DNA of 64,000 bases from Gadus chalcogrammus (lineage: Eukaryota > Chordata > Actinopteri > Gadiformes > Gadidae): positions 31,623,200 to 31,687,199 of the forward strand of contig NC_079427.1 of NCBI RefSeq assembly GCF_026213295.1, in the 5' to 3' direction. Positions 21,641 through 32,914 of the stretch are shown in pieces. Position 1 is the first letter of the stretch, and each line of letters starts with the position of its first letter. The notes under the pieces were generated by a model that worked only from the letters and a program-made list of their open reading frames with translations, did not search any database and was not told where the DNA came from. A program made the position numbers and the translations under genes.

Positions 21641-21796
21641 ATACTTTATTTTCCTGATAATTTTCTTCACGAGTGCTATCGTTTTTCAGCGCAATCTATC
21701 ATTTATTTAGACCACCTTCTCAGCCCCCATGTTAACTGTCAAACGCACCGGGGGCATGCTTTAAGTTTTTTTAATTTATTTTTTTATTGCAATTAA

Positions 21797-22225
21797 CGCA
21801 TGTGCAGAATGATCCGCCCCGTGCATCCCTCCCACCCGCTCTGTACTACAGTCACTTCAACGTTGTGGCTTTCCCATGATCAGAGTAGCTGACTAACCAC
21901 GGACCTATAACTGCTGCAAGTCAAGAAACTCATTTTAAGAATGCAAGGCAGAAAATACCCTGGTACTGCTTTTAACCAGATGCTGTTCTTCTCTACATGC
22001 ACATGCTCAGCATAATCGTCTGCATTGTTCACTGAAGTAAAACCCTTTGAGTAAACTGTTCAACAAAATAACTTGTCCCACCATAGCCCGTGTTCTAATA
22101 AAGACAATCTACTTATTATGAGGATTTTTTTATTTCCTGAAAGCACAAAAAAAAAAAAGTCATTTATATTGGGTATGTTTTTAGAGCAGGGAACAGTAGC
22201 CTATCCCAGTTTGCACCTCACCCAC
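21797..22225. other. Harbinger A internal non-coding
   Basis: Lies inside Harbinger element A between the broken transposase N-terminus and the Myb-like gene. No coding potential seen. Confidence 0.5.
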
Positions 22226-22978
22226 CTATAACTTATGTTCCAAAATTTGGATCTCCAAAGCATCCTTTTGCATCTTTTGAATTGTTACAATTGCATGGAG
22301 GTTGGTGAGGGCATCTGGTTCAAGTAGGGCGATGACGCCATCAGTAACTGGAAGAAGATGATTAGACAGTGCAATTATTACTTGAGCCAGAATATTGCCC
22401 CATCTAATTTGCAACGCGCTGGGTTGCGTGTACATATTTAATTATTTTGAATAACCAACCTCTTATACTGTAAAGGCACTTCTATCCTGGGGGGTGGGGG
22501 GGATCAGAGGAGCTCCCCCCAGGGATGCCCTCAGCCACAGGACGCATACTCTGTTGGCTGAGGGCCATCTCCTCAGCCTCTGTGAGGGCTCCAGGTGGTC
22601 TGCCGGGCCTCTGCATTTTTTCGATTTGCTAACATGGAGGAAAATGTTACCCTAATATTCAGTAAGCGCGATTTTGACGACACATATATATTTATAATGC
22701 ATTTTGCCTAGGTGTAGCCTTCTAATATATCTAAATCCTATTAAATATTGGCAGTGTTGGGGTGGCTGGGAAATGTAGGCCTACTACTTACATTTACTGC
22801 TTAAATATAGTATACAAATATATAATACATGTTGAACATAGCTGTTAAATTAGGTAGAGCAGGCAAAAGAGCACAATTGATTTGATTTCAATTAAACATT
22901 AGTTTACCTGTTTAAACTATATTTTTGTACTTCATTTGCTGCCAAGTCCTCGTGGGGCAACTCGGGGTTGCGTAAATT

Positions 22979-23066
<88 letters not shown>

Positions 23067-23297
23067 TTACATATTGAATAAGTGGAAGATATTAAACTTT
23101 CCTCTTATTTTATTTTATTTTACTAATTTATTTGACTCACGCATTGACTTGTTTAGCTATTTCCTGCCAAGCTCTCTCTCGCGCTCTCGCTGCCGCGGCG
23201 GTATTGCTTTTTTTTGTTAAAATGGGTAACTGCTCGGCATACACGTTCATTAGAATTTCCAATTCCGTGGGGGAAGTGGATCTACGCTTTTGGTCCA
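22226..23297 (-). pseudogene. Harbinger Myb-like protein gene (element A)
   Basis: Minus-strand gene of the DNA-binding partner of Harbinger transposase. Exon 1 (23297-23141) encodes a Myb/trihelix start: SPTELEILMNVYAEQLP, a Lys-Ser-Asn-Thr-Ala run, and W-Q-E-I-A-K-Q-V-N-A, followed by a good GTGAGT donor. A second piece near 22630-22490 carries the acidic LTEAEEMALSQQ and PVAEGIPGG motifs. The last frame (22435-22226) is a helical C-terminus ending LEIQILEHKL. The middle of the Myb fold (the third helix) is not evident and a (CA)n tract sits in the first intron. I consider it decayed. Confidence 0.7.
22981..23064. repeat. (CA)n microsatellite
   Basis: 42 uninterrupted CA units inside Harbinger element A. 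Confidence 0.98.
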
Positions 23298-23520
23298 TGT
23301 TTGCTTATGTTATCAGAGATCCATTGATGATGGCTCTTCATAGTCAACAGGCACGCCCTCAACCCAGAGTGAACATACTCAGAGTTGATTAACCCAACGC
23401 TGATCACCTGTTCTGAAACCGAAAACCCAGAGTTGCTTTTCAACCCTGAACTCTGAGTCAACCAACTCAGAGCGCAGGATTAAACTCAGAGTATGTTAAA
23501 CCAGCTACCTGAAACAGGCC

Positions 23521-24260
23521 TCAGACCTGCAAACTCCTCAGAGGAAAAAAGGTGACAGTGTCACGGGGGGATTTTTTTTTTATTGTAATATACAAATGAC
23601 ACTACTCTAAGCGTGACTTAACAAAACTCTTATCAAAAATCAATGTCAAAACATCCTTAAGGCTTATAAAAAATATTTTATTTACAACTGTCACCATTTT
23701 TTTTTTGTCTCTTATTATTGGAGAGACAAAAAATAATTATTATTCTGTGAAGTTGATGAATTGTCACTTTTAGGTTTTCTACCCAGTTACCAAAAAAAGA
23801 AACATTTGGAATAGTATGCGCTGTGGCAAGCACATGGTTTGCATGTGTGACTTCGAAGGCAAAAAAAATCTAAAATACAAGAAAACACAAAAACCTACAT
23901 TCAACCAGTGGGGTATGGCCCCTGACTCTCTGAGGAGGTAGGTACCTCCAGGTACCACCTCCATGCCAGGGCGCCCTGAATTTATGTTTATTAACAGCTC
24001 CTCCACCGGGGTCAAGACAATTTGAGGGCCAGATCCAGTCTGCCGACTGTCGGCCTATTCACGATTTGCTTAAAAAAATGGCTAATTTAAATTGATACCA
24101 ATACGATGGTGGCAAAAGCTTACCAGCTTTTATGTTTTTTATACTTCATTTCTATACTTGATCCGCTGACCGCTTGGAAGCCATCGGAATAGGCCTACAT
24201 ATTTTTTTAGAAGAAAGGGGTTATGTGGTAGGATCTTTAAGAATGCTTAACTGGGATATT
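23521..24260. other. unassigned AT-rich sequence
   Basis: Contains T and A homopolymers and a GAGAGACAAAAAATAATTATT tract split by a short palindrome, but no gene that I can support. Confidence 0.4.
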
Positions 24261-24690
24261 TATATATTCATGGCTCAAATATTAAGGATCATGCTTTTGA
24301 GGTGTAACTAACGCATTTACGCGATCAGCGATCCGCTGCCAAGCTTTGGTTCTCCGGGTTGCAGAGGCTTTAGCGTTCCCTTTTCTTGTGATAATGTCCT
24401 TCTCCTCGTCATAGCTCTCCAGGAGAACCTGAAGTTCCATTTCATTGAAATAAGCGGCCCGTTTCGCCATTTCGAACAGAGTTTCCATGATCCATACATC
24501 ACGTTTTTTTAGGTTTGGCGGTGACGCGCACAACCCTGTGTTAACCAACCCCGAGTTGATTGAACTAATGCATAACCGCTGCTGTGGAACCGAAAACTCT
24601 GGGTTAGTCGGCACAGGGTAAATCAACCTACAGTTCAGCGTTAACTCAGTGTTTGTTAAACCTCCGTTCGTGGAACACCCCTCTGGACGA
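24261..24690 (-). mobile_element. Harbinger fragment B
   Basis: The right part reads GTTTGTTAAACCTCC ... GTGGAACACCCC with repeated GGTTAAC/GTTAAC motifs like those near the ends of element A. It encodes a Myb-like N-terminus on the minus strand. The left terminus is missing, so it is a truncated copy. Confidence 0.6.
24282..24488 (-). pseudogene. Harbinger Myb-like N-terminus (fragment B)
   Basis: METLFEMAKRAAYFNEMELQ begins a 68-codon frame on the minus strand. It contains a Myb/SANT-like start: ELQVLLESYDEEKDIIT, a Lys-Gly-Asn-Ala-Lys-Ala run, then W-Q-R-I-A-D-R-V-N-A-L. This is the same architecture as the first exon in element A but a different subfamily. No downstream exon was found, so it is a fragment. 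Confidence 0.65.
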
Positions 24691-24764
24691 GGGTTTCGCA
24701 AGCTCTCTTGCGTTGTTTGGCGCGCATGAGCGGTAGGTATGGAGTTAGATTCATGCCAAAACCC

Positions 24765-24905
24765 CTCACACACGCAAAACGTGTTTTGCTCACGCATAAC
24801 GATTCACACGCACACAAAACGTGTTTTACTCACGCAAAATGATTCACACACACGCTCAGTGTGGTTTGCAAATGCAAAACATCATTCACAAACTAAAGCA
24901 TTTTG
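24765..24905. repeat. imperfect tandem repeat, about 42 bp x 3
   Basis: Repeats of ACACGCAAAACGTGTTTT, GCTCACGCA and GATTCACAC. Copies diverge toward the right. Confidence 0.65.
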
Positions 24906-25150
24906 CTTCAGAAACAAATACAGTATGTTTTACACAAAGTACAAAAAAAAATCCTTCAAGTACACAAAACAATTCTACAAGTACGGAACACGAAAGCTGC
25001 GCGTGGATCGGAATGCATTTGCGCACGGATCGGATTGCATTTGTGAGGAACAGCAAGGCGGAAAATTAGTGCCAAAAGTCACGTGACAAATAAATGTCCT
25101 GTTATTCACACTACACAACAGCAGGTGGCGGTGTTGAGTCAGTTTAAGGA

Positions 25151-25393
25151 CGCCAGGACGATCTTTTTTCTCCCCAAAATCTTTATTTGATGCCGGCCAA
25201 ACGTGTGTGGATTCAACTCCATACTATGCGACTTGCCGCCCCTTTGTCACGGAATCGTACGACACGGAGAAAAGCTAGTTGGGGAGATTAAATTGAACAA
25301 AATGAGCGGCCAACAGGTGAGTCCAATGGAAGTGTCGCCACTCTGTTTTGGAATCAAATAAAGATTTTGGGGAGAAAAAAGATCGTCCTGGCG
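25151..25393. repeat. perfect 41-bp inverted repeat (fold-back)
   Basis: Positions 25151-25191 and 25353-25393 are exact reverse complements (41 of 41), separated by 161 bp. The arms include AATAAAGATTTTGGGGAG, so each strand carries an AATAAA signal near its end. It replaces the expected 3' end of the adjacent L2 LINE. It could be a short inverted-repeat transposon, though no target duplication is clear. Confidence 0.85.
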
Positions 25394-26150
25394 ATCGTAT
25401 GTCGGGTTTGGAGGGCGTGAGTGGATCCTGAACGGAGTGTACGTGAGTTTGTCGGGGGGGTGAGGAGTTCCTGAAGGTAGAGGGGGGCAAGTCCGTGAAG
25501 GCACTGGTGGGTGAGGAGGGAGACCTTGTACTCAATTCTGAGTGAGACAGGGAGCCAGTGCAGTGATTTCAGGATGGGGGTGATGTGGTCATGCTTGCGC
25601 ACCCTCATCAGGACCCTGGCAGCACTGTTTTGAATGTATTGGAGCCTCTGGATGCTCTTGCCAGGGATCCCAATGAGGAGTGCATTGCAGTAGTCCAACC
25701 TGGAGGAGACAAAGGCATGGACAAGCTTCTCTGCATCAGCCAGGGTGAGTGATTGGCGGAGTTTGGCGATGTTCCTGAGGTGGTATAAAGCTGTCTTACA
25801 GAGGTGTTTGATGTGGGTGTCAAAATTAAGTTGTGGGTCCATTTTAACACCGAGGTTGGTGACGGATGTGGAAAGGGGGATGTTTTTGCCAGAGAAGGTG
25901 ATATTGGTGATGGTGGGGGAGCGGAGCTGATGTGGCGTGCCAATAAGGATGGCTTCCGTTTTATGGCTGTTAAGTTGTAGGAAGTTGAGCTTCATCCACG
26001 CCTCTATCTCCTCCAGGCAGGTGGTCAGTGTGGATGTTGGCAGAGGGGCAGAAGAAGTGGGGGTTGTCCTGATGTAGAGCTGTGTATCATCAGCATAGCA
26101 GTGGTAAGACAAGCCATGCCTGCTAATGACACTACCCAGGGGGGAGCATG
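25354..26150 (-). pseudogene. L2 ORF2: RT palm and C-terminus (second frame)
   Basis: Continuation of the L2 RT after a one-base frameshift: SRHGLSYHCYADDTQLYI holds the catalytic Asp pair. Then WMKLNFLQLNSHKTEAI, LGVKMDPQLNF, VHAFVSSRLDYCNALL, AARVLMR and LHWLPVSLRIEYK, all standard LINE RT and thumb motifs. The usual L2 C-terminus after LRSGSTHAL is lost where the fold-back repeat begins. Confidence 0.85.
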
Positions 26151-28384
26151 TACAGTGAGAACAGTGTGGGGCCCAACACCGAGCCCTGGGGGACACCGCA
26201 GGTGACGTTGTTGGTGTGTGATTTTGCTTTGCCCAGGGCAACGTGCTCAGTTCTGTCAGTGAGGTACGAGGTGAACCAGTTCTTTACATTTCCTGATAGT
26301 CCAATGGTGTATTGCAGGCGGTGAAGGAGAATATTGTGGTCAACCGTATCAAAAGCAGCTGTTAAGTCCAGGAGGATGAGGAGAGATGGGGAGCCGGTGT
26401 CTGCTGCCATCAGGAGGTCATTTGTGACCCTGACCAAGGCTGTTTCTGTACTGTGGCCATAGCGGAAACCAGACTGGAATTTTTCAAACAAGTGATGTTG
26501 TATGAGGTGATCCTGGAGTTGTGCTGCAACTGTTTTTTCCAGAACTTTTGACAGAAATGGGAGATTTGAGATGGGCCTGTAGTTGGAGAGGACTTCTGGA
26601 TCAAGGGTAGGTTTTTTTAATGTTGGTCTGATGACAGCAGTTTTTAATGCAGATGGGATATGGCCGGCCAGGAGGGAGTGGTTAATGATATTGGTGATGA
26701 GTGGAGAGACAGCAGAGATGTTGGCCTTCAGCAGAGCTGTAGGGAAGGGGTCTAGTGCACAGGTGGATGGCTTCATTTTCCTGATGACGTCCTCCACCTC
26801 TTCCTTTGTGATGCTGGAGAAGGAGCAGAGGGTCTGGACAGAGTCAATCGGTGGGTCAGCAGTTTGAAGGGGCAGGGCAGTAGTGATGGAGAGGTGTGAG
26901 CGGATGTTATTCACTTTTTGTTTAAAAAAGTTGATGTGCATGTTGCACCTCTCCGTGGTGACATCAGATTGGGATGGTAAAGGGGGTTTGAGAAGGTGAT
27001 GAACAGTTGAAAAGAGCTGTTTGGAGTTACCAGGGCTATTGTTGATTATTGCGGAATAGAACCTGGACCGTGCATTATTCAGGGCTTCAGCATATGCCCT
27101 CCCGTGTTCCCTGTATGCCTGTTTGTGAACGGTCAGACCAGAGGCCTTGAGTCGCCGCTCAAGGACACGCCCAGCAGCCTTCATTGTACGTAGTTCACTG
27201 GTGTACCAGGGTGCGGAGCGCGAGAAGGAGACTGACCTCGATGTTAAGGGGGCGTGGAGATCCAGGAGACTGCTCAGGGACTGGTTGTATAAGTCCACTG
27301 AGTCAGCAAGAGAGAGGGAGTCAGTTGAGCCAGAGGAGAGATGTTGAAGGTCCAGGGCCAGGGCATCCATGTTGATATTTTTCACATTCCTGAAGTGGAT
27401 CTGCCGCTTTGGTTTGGTGTGGGAGGAAGGAAAAGGGAGCTCCATTGACACAACTCTGTGATCCGAGACGCCAAGATCATAGACCTGTAGGTTGCTGATG
27501 GGGGCGGAGTTTGAGATGACCAGGTCAATTGTGTGTCCTCTGGAGTGTGTGGGGGCATCAACATGTTGTTGTAGGTTGAGGGAGTCTAGCAGCTGAAGAA
27601 AATCAGCAGCGGGCTGGCATGAGGGGGTGTCAACATGAATATTTAAATCACCCAGAATGATGGTATTGGCAGAGGTAGTACAGAGTGTTGTGAGGAGATC
27701 AGACATTTCCGGGATGAAAGCAGAGTTGGGTTTAGGGGGCCTGTATATGAGTAGAACAGTCATGGGATGGGGGGGCTTGCATGTGAATGCAAGACATTCA
27801 AAGGAGGAAGTTGTAGGCAGCACCATGGGGGACAACTCCAGGTCCTGTTTGTGGATGACAGCTAGGCCACCACCGCGTCCAGTTCTGCGGGCTGCCTCCA
27901 AGTAACTGTAGCCTGGGGGACAGGCTTCGTTTAGGGCAGAGTAAACCTCTGGCTGGTGCCAGGTTTCTGTTAGACACATGAAGTCAAGTCCTCTTTCCCT
28001 GATATGCTCTTCAATCAAGCTGGATTTATTATTCAAGGATTGAGTGTTGAAAAGTTCAAATTTAACCAGTGACTGTGGAGTTATTCTCTGTACAGGTCGC
28101 AGAGCCTTAAAATCCACTCCGCGCAGGTTGGAATCCACTCCATGAAATCTATCCAGCCGGGAGTGCGGGGATCTCGCGACGTTACGTCTTTTGCCCTCAG
28201 CCGTCTCATCGGACCTAATGGATGTGATGAAGCCGGCAGGCTGACCATAAATAAAGTTTCTCCCTGAGCCTCTGTGGATATATCGAGGTCTACGCAATAG
28301 TCCTAGCTGCTTAATGGTGGAAATACAGGGTGGGATGGAGCGATTGTTGTACTTCAGCAGCTGTGGGGCGAAGTACGTCAACAT
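26132..28384 (-). pseudogene. L2 ORF2: endonuclease and RT (first part)
   Basis: A 750-codon frame. The N-terminus has the PRYIHRGSGRNF motif common in L2 proteins. An APE-type endonuclease spans about residues 105-330: FNTQSLNNK, LTETW, GGGLAVI, IILGDLNIH, and SDHRVV with the catalytic His. RT begins near residue 560 (NYRPISNLPFLSKVLEK), then FRYGHSTETAL, DLTAAFDTVDH and GVPQGSVLGP. The frame ends at LFSLYMLPPG because a C-run at about 26135-26142 is one base too long. Translation continues in the next frame with the catalytic YADD. Confidence 0.85.
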
Positions 28385-28640
28385 CGAACCTGATGTTGAG
28401 TGATGTTTGCCTGTTAGCAGCTAGGTACGGACCCGACGCATCTGGGGAAGAGCTGGGAGGCAGTGCAGAAAATCCACGAGACAGCAGAGACAGCTTAGCA
28501 GGTTGACCAGGGCATATTCCTCACCAGGATCGCCGAAAAAAAAAAAAACGCCAGCAGTGACCAGGAAAATGTCACATCAGCTACTAGTTTTTAGCCGTTG
28601 TTTTTAGCCGTTACTAGGGAAACCAAAATAACAAGTGAGC

Positions 28641-29066
28641 TACACGGCTCTTCACAATAACACAATAACACTGGAACAACTAAAGACAGTCCATACGCTT
28701 GCTTTTCGTCGCTGATGTAGCTTGGGAACCAAGTAGAGATAATATGTCAACAAAAAAATCACTTTTTAAGTAAAATTGCTTGGAAAAGCGGCGAACAGAC
28801 AGCGCCAGCGTCCTCTCCGTTTGTTGCCTAGATACAATATCAAGTACATTTAACACTGACTGTAGCTTTTTAAGGGTAAAGAAGAAACGGTGAAGAACCG
28901 TACTATACGCCCTATCCATTGTATGGGTCTGTAAAGTGCTAATAAAATCAATCAAATGTATTTATTAAGCACCTTTAATAAAAAGGTAATTGGTTGGGGG
29001 GGAGATCTTATGTTTATGTATGTTTTTGTCATGCCTGTCGTCTACGCTTCAAACTCGTGCATACTA
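28641..29066. other. unassigned sequence
   Basis: Nothing recognised apart from AT-rich stretches. Confidence 0.35.
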
Positions 29067-30333
29067 CAGGGACGTGCACAGGGGGGTTGCTCAGGTTGCT
29101 TGGGCAACTGCCCATATGCCCTCCTCGACTCAGGTTGCCCTTCCGAGGAAAAAAAATATACATATAATTTTTTTTTTTAATCATTTAATGGATGCAGAAT
29201 TTCATGTAGGCCTAGATAATAAAAATCGCCACTCGAAACATTTCATAAAGTAAGCGTAGCCTCATTCATTTCCGTTCGGGCACTGAGAGTGAAAGTCAGT
29301 AGGGGGAGGGCAAACTCTGCCGCGCGGCAACAGCCGCTTTTGCCGCCTCCCCTCTGCCGCCCTTCCCCCATTGAAATGAATGGAGGCGGCGAGTTGCCTC
29401 GCGGCGTGTGAAAGCTGCTTTACGTAGCTGCAGCGCTGCACGCGACCGGAACACCGGCACCTGTGAGACGACTGCCTTGATGTTCTCGGAAAAGGTGAAT
29501 TTGAGATGTATAACCAACAAACAATCAATCATCACGTTTTATGAAATGAATTACAATCTTCATAAATCCAGGCTCAGTTTGCCACGTAACGTTTAGCCTA
29601 AATAATCAGACAGCTAGCTAGCTTGCAGACAAGCAGCCCGTTATCACATAGTCTACACATTTTTTGGTAGGCAAACTAAGCTACATGTCTGCTGATAGTT
29701 AGTTTCTAACATTTCGTTTTAACAAGAAGAATAAATAATGGAAGTAATGCATCACATGAATTCTTTCATTCAAAATGGTTCATGCCTAAATCTTATCACT
29801 ATTTTGGGTATTGTTTGTTATTGTTAAGTGAAGCCGAAATGCCCAGTGAAAAGAGGAGGATTCAGGAGAGAGAGAGACAACTAAAGGAGGCAGCAAAGAG
29901 GAGGACATCACTACAGGGTAGTGATGTGCTCCGAAATCCGAAATCAGTGTGGTCAAGAGCGGCTGTCTGACCTCCTCCTGCTGTCCATAGAGAAGGACAT
30001 ACCTATCGACAAAGAAGAGGTTCTGAAGGCTTCTCTTTTGAAGCTTTGCATTTTTAAAATGTAAATTTGGAGAAACTTATCAGTGACTTGATAGGATGTT
30101 GTTTAATTATGTTTGTGTTCATGTTATGTTCTTCTTCTTCAAGTCATGTTTTTCTGCATTATCGTTAGTAGTAGTTATTTCAGTGTTTTACTTATTTGTA
30201 ATTATATATTAATGAAGACCCTGTTATTCTCAGTCCTTCATATAGCCTGTGAGTTCTTTTTTTTTGGGGGGGGGGGGGTGCCCTTTTTTCAGGTCAGAGC
30301 AACTGCCCCTCAAAATTCCTGTGCACGTCCCTG
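29067..30333. mobile_element. hAT-like non-autonomous element
   Basis: A 1267-bp element with 16-bp perfect terminal inverted repeats CAGGGACGTGCACAGG. Adjacent CAACTGCCC motifs are also inverted. The flanks GCATACTA and GCAGAAAA match at only 5 of 8 positions, so the insertion is old. It holds a short basic frame at about 29839-29967 (PSEKRRIQERERQLKEAAKR) that resembles the N-terminus of a transposase but does not continue. Confidence 0.75.
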
Positions 30334-31310
30334 GCAGAAAATATGCAACAGCGCCCGCCCCCTGGGGTCACACTTTCCGGTGGCTCGCCGAATTCGGTGT
30401 AATACCGGCTACAAACAAACGTGCTACCTTGTTTCATTTTAAAGTTTGGCCCTTCATCCCGGCGAACCGCTTGAATCCACTTCTGCCTTAGACTCAATTC
30501 AGTCGGGAATCTATGAAAACTTAAGTGGGGTTGGCGTTGTTTGCTAGATGTACCAAGTGGAATAGAGCAGTGACATCTAACCTTTGTTTCAGCCATTGTT
30601 GAACTGCGCCGGAAGTTTTCATGCACAACGAAGACAAATCCTGCCATGGAACAAGGAAGCGTGATAATCCCCCATTCGGATCCATGGAATCCAGGCTGCC
30701 TAGCAGCGCGAAATGAAATTGCGCAAGGCATCATGGGTATACCTAGGGTGGTCCAGAGTCTCTACAAATGAAATGAAGCACGAGAGTCTGGTAGGACCAG
30801 GCTAACATAAACTACTACCTCAAGCTACTCTTGGATTGAGTGTGTTAGCAAACAATGTGAAGTTGGCTTGTTGGCTGTCCCTCTCATGTTTCCCTGTGAT
30901 GGGTCTTGCCCCCTGCTATAAGGGGGATTCCAGGTGAGGTCTCATCAACAGTTGACATCTCCTCCCTAACGAGGAGATATCAAATTTTGTGCAACAGTAT
31001 TCACATGTCAACAGAAGCACTTACAAAAATCTTGAGATACAGAAAGGACATGATCAGTTCACACAGTATTTATATGGCTACATTGAAAAAGATGACGTGT
31101 GTTTTAGCTAACGTTAGTTATTATACTTATTAATGTTGAGGGCGGAAATCCTTTTGGCAATATATTCTTCATTCTGTAATTACTAAGGGTTACATTCTTT
31201 CAGTGCGTCACTATGCATACTGTGGTTTATTACGATGCTTTTATGCTAATGCAATTACAAAGGTTTCTCATCAAACTAACTTTCTTTCTTGCTTGATTGA
31301 GAGGGGCCCC
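30334..31310. other. unassigned sequence
   Basis: No recognised gene. Short frames on both strands show no domain. Confidence 0.35.
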
Positions 31311-32178
31311 AGAGGGCCCCAGTCTCCGACCTAGAGGAGCCAGGTTCCCCCCAGAGGGGCCCAGGTTCCGCCCAGAGGGGCCCCAGGTTCCACCCAGAGG
31401 GGCCTCAGGTTCCCCCCAGAGGGGCCCAGGTTCCACCCAGAGGGGCCCCAGGTTCCACCCAGAGAGGCCCCAGGTTCCCCAGGCTTCACCCAGAGAGGCC
31501 CAGGTTCCGCCTAGAGGGCCCCAGGTTCCGCCCAGAGGGGCCCCAGGTTCCGCCCAGAGGGGCCCCAGGTTCCACCCAGAGGGGCCCCAGGTTCCCCCCA
31601 GAGGGGCCCCAGGTTCCCCCCAGAGGGGCCCCAGGTTCCGCCCAGAGGGGCCCCAGGTTCCACCCAGAGTGGCCCCAGGTTCCCCAGGCTCCACCCAGAG
31701 GGGCCCAGGTTCCGCCTAGAGGGCCCCAGGTTCCGCCTAGAGGGCCCCAGGTTCCACCCAGAGGGTCCCAGGTTCCGCCCAGTGGGGCCCAGGTTCCGCC
31801 CAGAGGGGCCCCAGGTTCCACCCAGAGGGGCCCCAGGTTCCCCAGGCTCCACCCAGAGGAGCCCAGGTTCCGCCTAGAAGGCCCCAGGTTCCACCCAGAG
31901 GGGCCCAGGTTCCGCCCAGAGGGGCCCCAGGTCCCACCCAGAGGGGCCCCAGGTTCCACCCAGAGGGGCCCAGGTTCCGCCTAGAGGGGCCCCAGGCTCC
32001 ACCCAGAGGGCCCCAGGTTCCGCCTAGAGGGCCCCAGGTTCCACCCAGAGGGGCCAAGGTTCCGCCTAGAGGGCCCCAGGTACCACCCAGAGGGGCCCAG
32101 GTTCCGCCTAGAGGGCCCCAGGTTCCCCAGGCTCCGCCCAGAGAGCCCCAGGGTTCCGCCAAGAGTGGCCCAAAGTTC
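31311..32178. repeat. GC-rich minisatellite, about 23-bp unit
   Basis: Nearly 40 copies of CCCAGGTTCC(A/G)CCCAGAGGGGC in imperfect tandem. A longer variant containing GGTTCCCCAGGCTCCACCC recurs at about 31473, 31677, 31838 and 32122, suggesting a higher-order repeat of about 160-280 bp. Both strands are open for long stretches and would give Gly-Thr-Trp-Gly-Pro or Pro-Arg-Gly repeats. I regard these as artefacts of the repeat. Confidence 0.92.
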
Positions 32179-32914
32179 CACATAAACTGCATTTTCTCTT
32201 GGACGAATGTCTGGTAGGTAAGTAAGGCCTGTAAACAGTCTCAGAAGTGTTCCCCATGAGGGCGGCGGGGCTGACCACAAATGATAGCGCCCCTTTGGGC
32301 GAATTGGTCCCAAGTTTTCGGAAACCTTCTTACTGGGAATACAGATATCATTGATGACCGAGATGCCTCGGACATCCATGCTGCCCTACTCCATGCTCGC
32401 AACATTCCCTGTGATGGCACCCCTCTTCAACTCAGCCGCTTCCGCCTAGACAGACCAGAACTATCCTACCAGTAACCAATGGTGTACTCCAGCCTGTCAT
32501 CCACACTAGTGCAAGGCATAACACGCAAGGCGTAGCCGCCCACCCGAGGTGACTCACTCAGGAAGAGTCAGCCCCCCAACGAGCCTTGTCAGGATCGAAT
32601 CAGAACCTGAACCCCACGCACTTATTAAAAAGAATGAGATGGACAATATTCCTTCAGTGATGGCTTACTGAGTTTCCGTTTGTGGCTATTCTGTACCTCG
32701 TTTTATTTGCCATCTCATTTTCTGTTGTGTGTGAGTTTCCAGTTATGTCCTTATTTATGCGGTTGCACTTAGATAGCCGGGCCACTCAAATTATCTAATG
32801 TTACTGTTTTCTCTAAATAACGGTCTTATTTCAGTGACATCAATAAAATATCTTTGGTTACTATGTTGATGGTCATATAAGACATATTACCACGTTTAAA
32901 GTTCCCTCAGCTGC
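32179..32914. other. unassigned sequence
   Basis: A + frame at 32281-32475 is open but has no recognisable domain. No other feature. Confidence 0.3.

Larger units (their letters stand above)
16882..21796 (+). pseudogene. HARBI1-like transposase N-terminus, interrupted
   Basis: The ATG at 16882 opens MACPFLREPVDVEAA and a REERLL helix. The frame runs into the 5' LTR at 16982 and resumes at 21645 with FLHECYRFS, QSIIYLDHLL and THRGHAL, all typical of HARBI1 N-terminal helices. If the LTR element and one copy of its ATAC duplication are ignored, the two halves are in frame. The frame then ends at 21796 in AT-rich sequence, so the DDE catalytic domain is missing. Confidence 0.8.
16659..23517. 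mobile_element. PIF/Harbinger element A, split by a gypsy copy
   Basis: Terminal inverted repeats CTGTTTCAGGTAGCTGGTTT (left) and its complement at 23497-23517. A possible 3-bp GCC duplication lies outside (16656-16658 and 23518-23520). Inside are a HARBI1-like N-terminus on + near the left end and a Myb-like gene on - near the right end. These are the two convergent genes typical of Harbinger. The transposase catalytic part is gone. Without the 4.66-kb nested retroelement the copy is about 2.2 kb. Confidence 0.85.
25354..28640 (-). mobile_element. L2-clade LINE, nearly full length
   Basis: A minus-strand non-LTR retrotransposon. The coding part runs from 28384 to about 25400, with a 5' untranslated stretch up to about 28640 containing an A13 run. 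The 3' end is taken over by the fold-back at 25151-25393. It is interrupted by just one visible frameshift. Encoded endonuclease and RT motifs fit the L2 clade, common in teleosts. Confidence 0.85.

Noticed and set aside
31230..32192. Pro/Gly/Trp-rich frames resembling a structural repeat protein
   Set aside because: Minisatellite artefact: open on both strands, no start context or splice sites, and unit indels change the frame.
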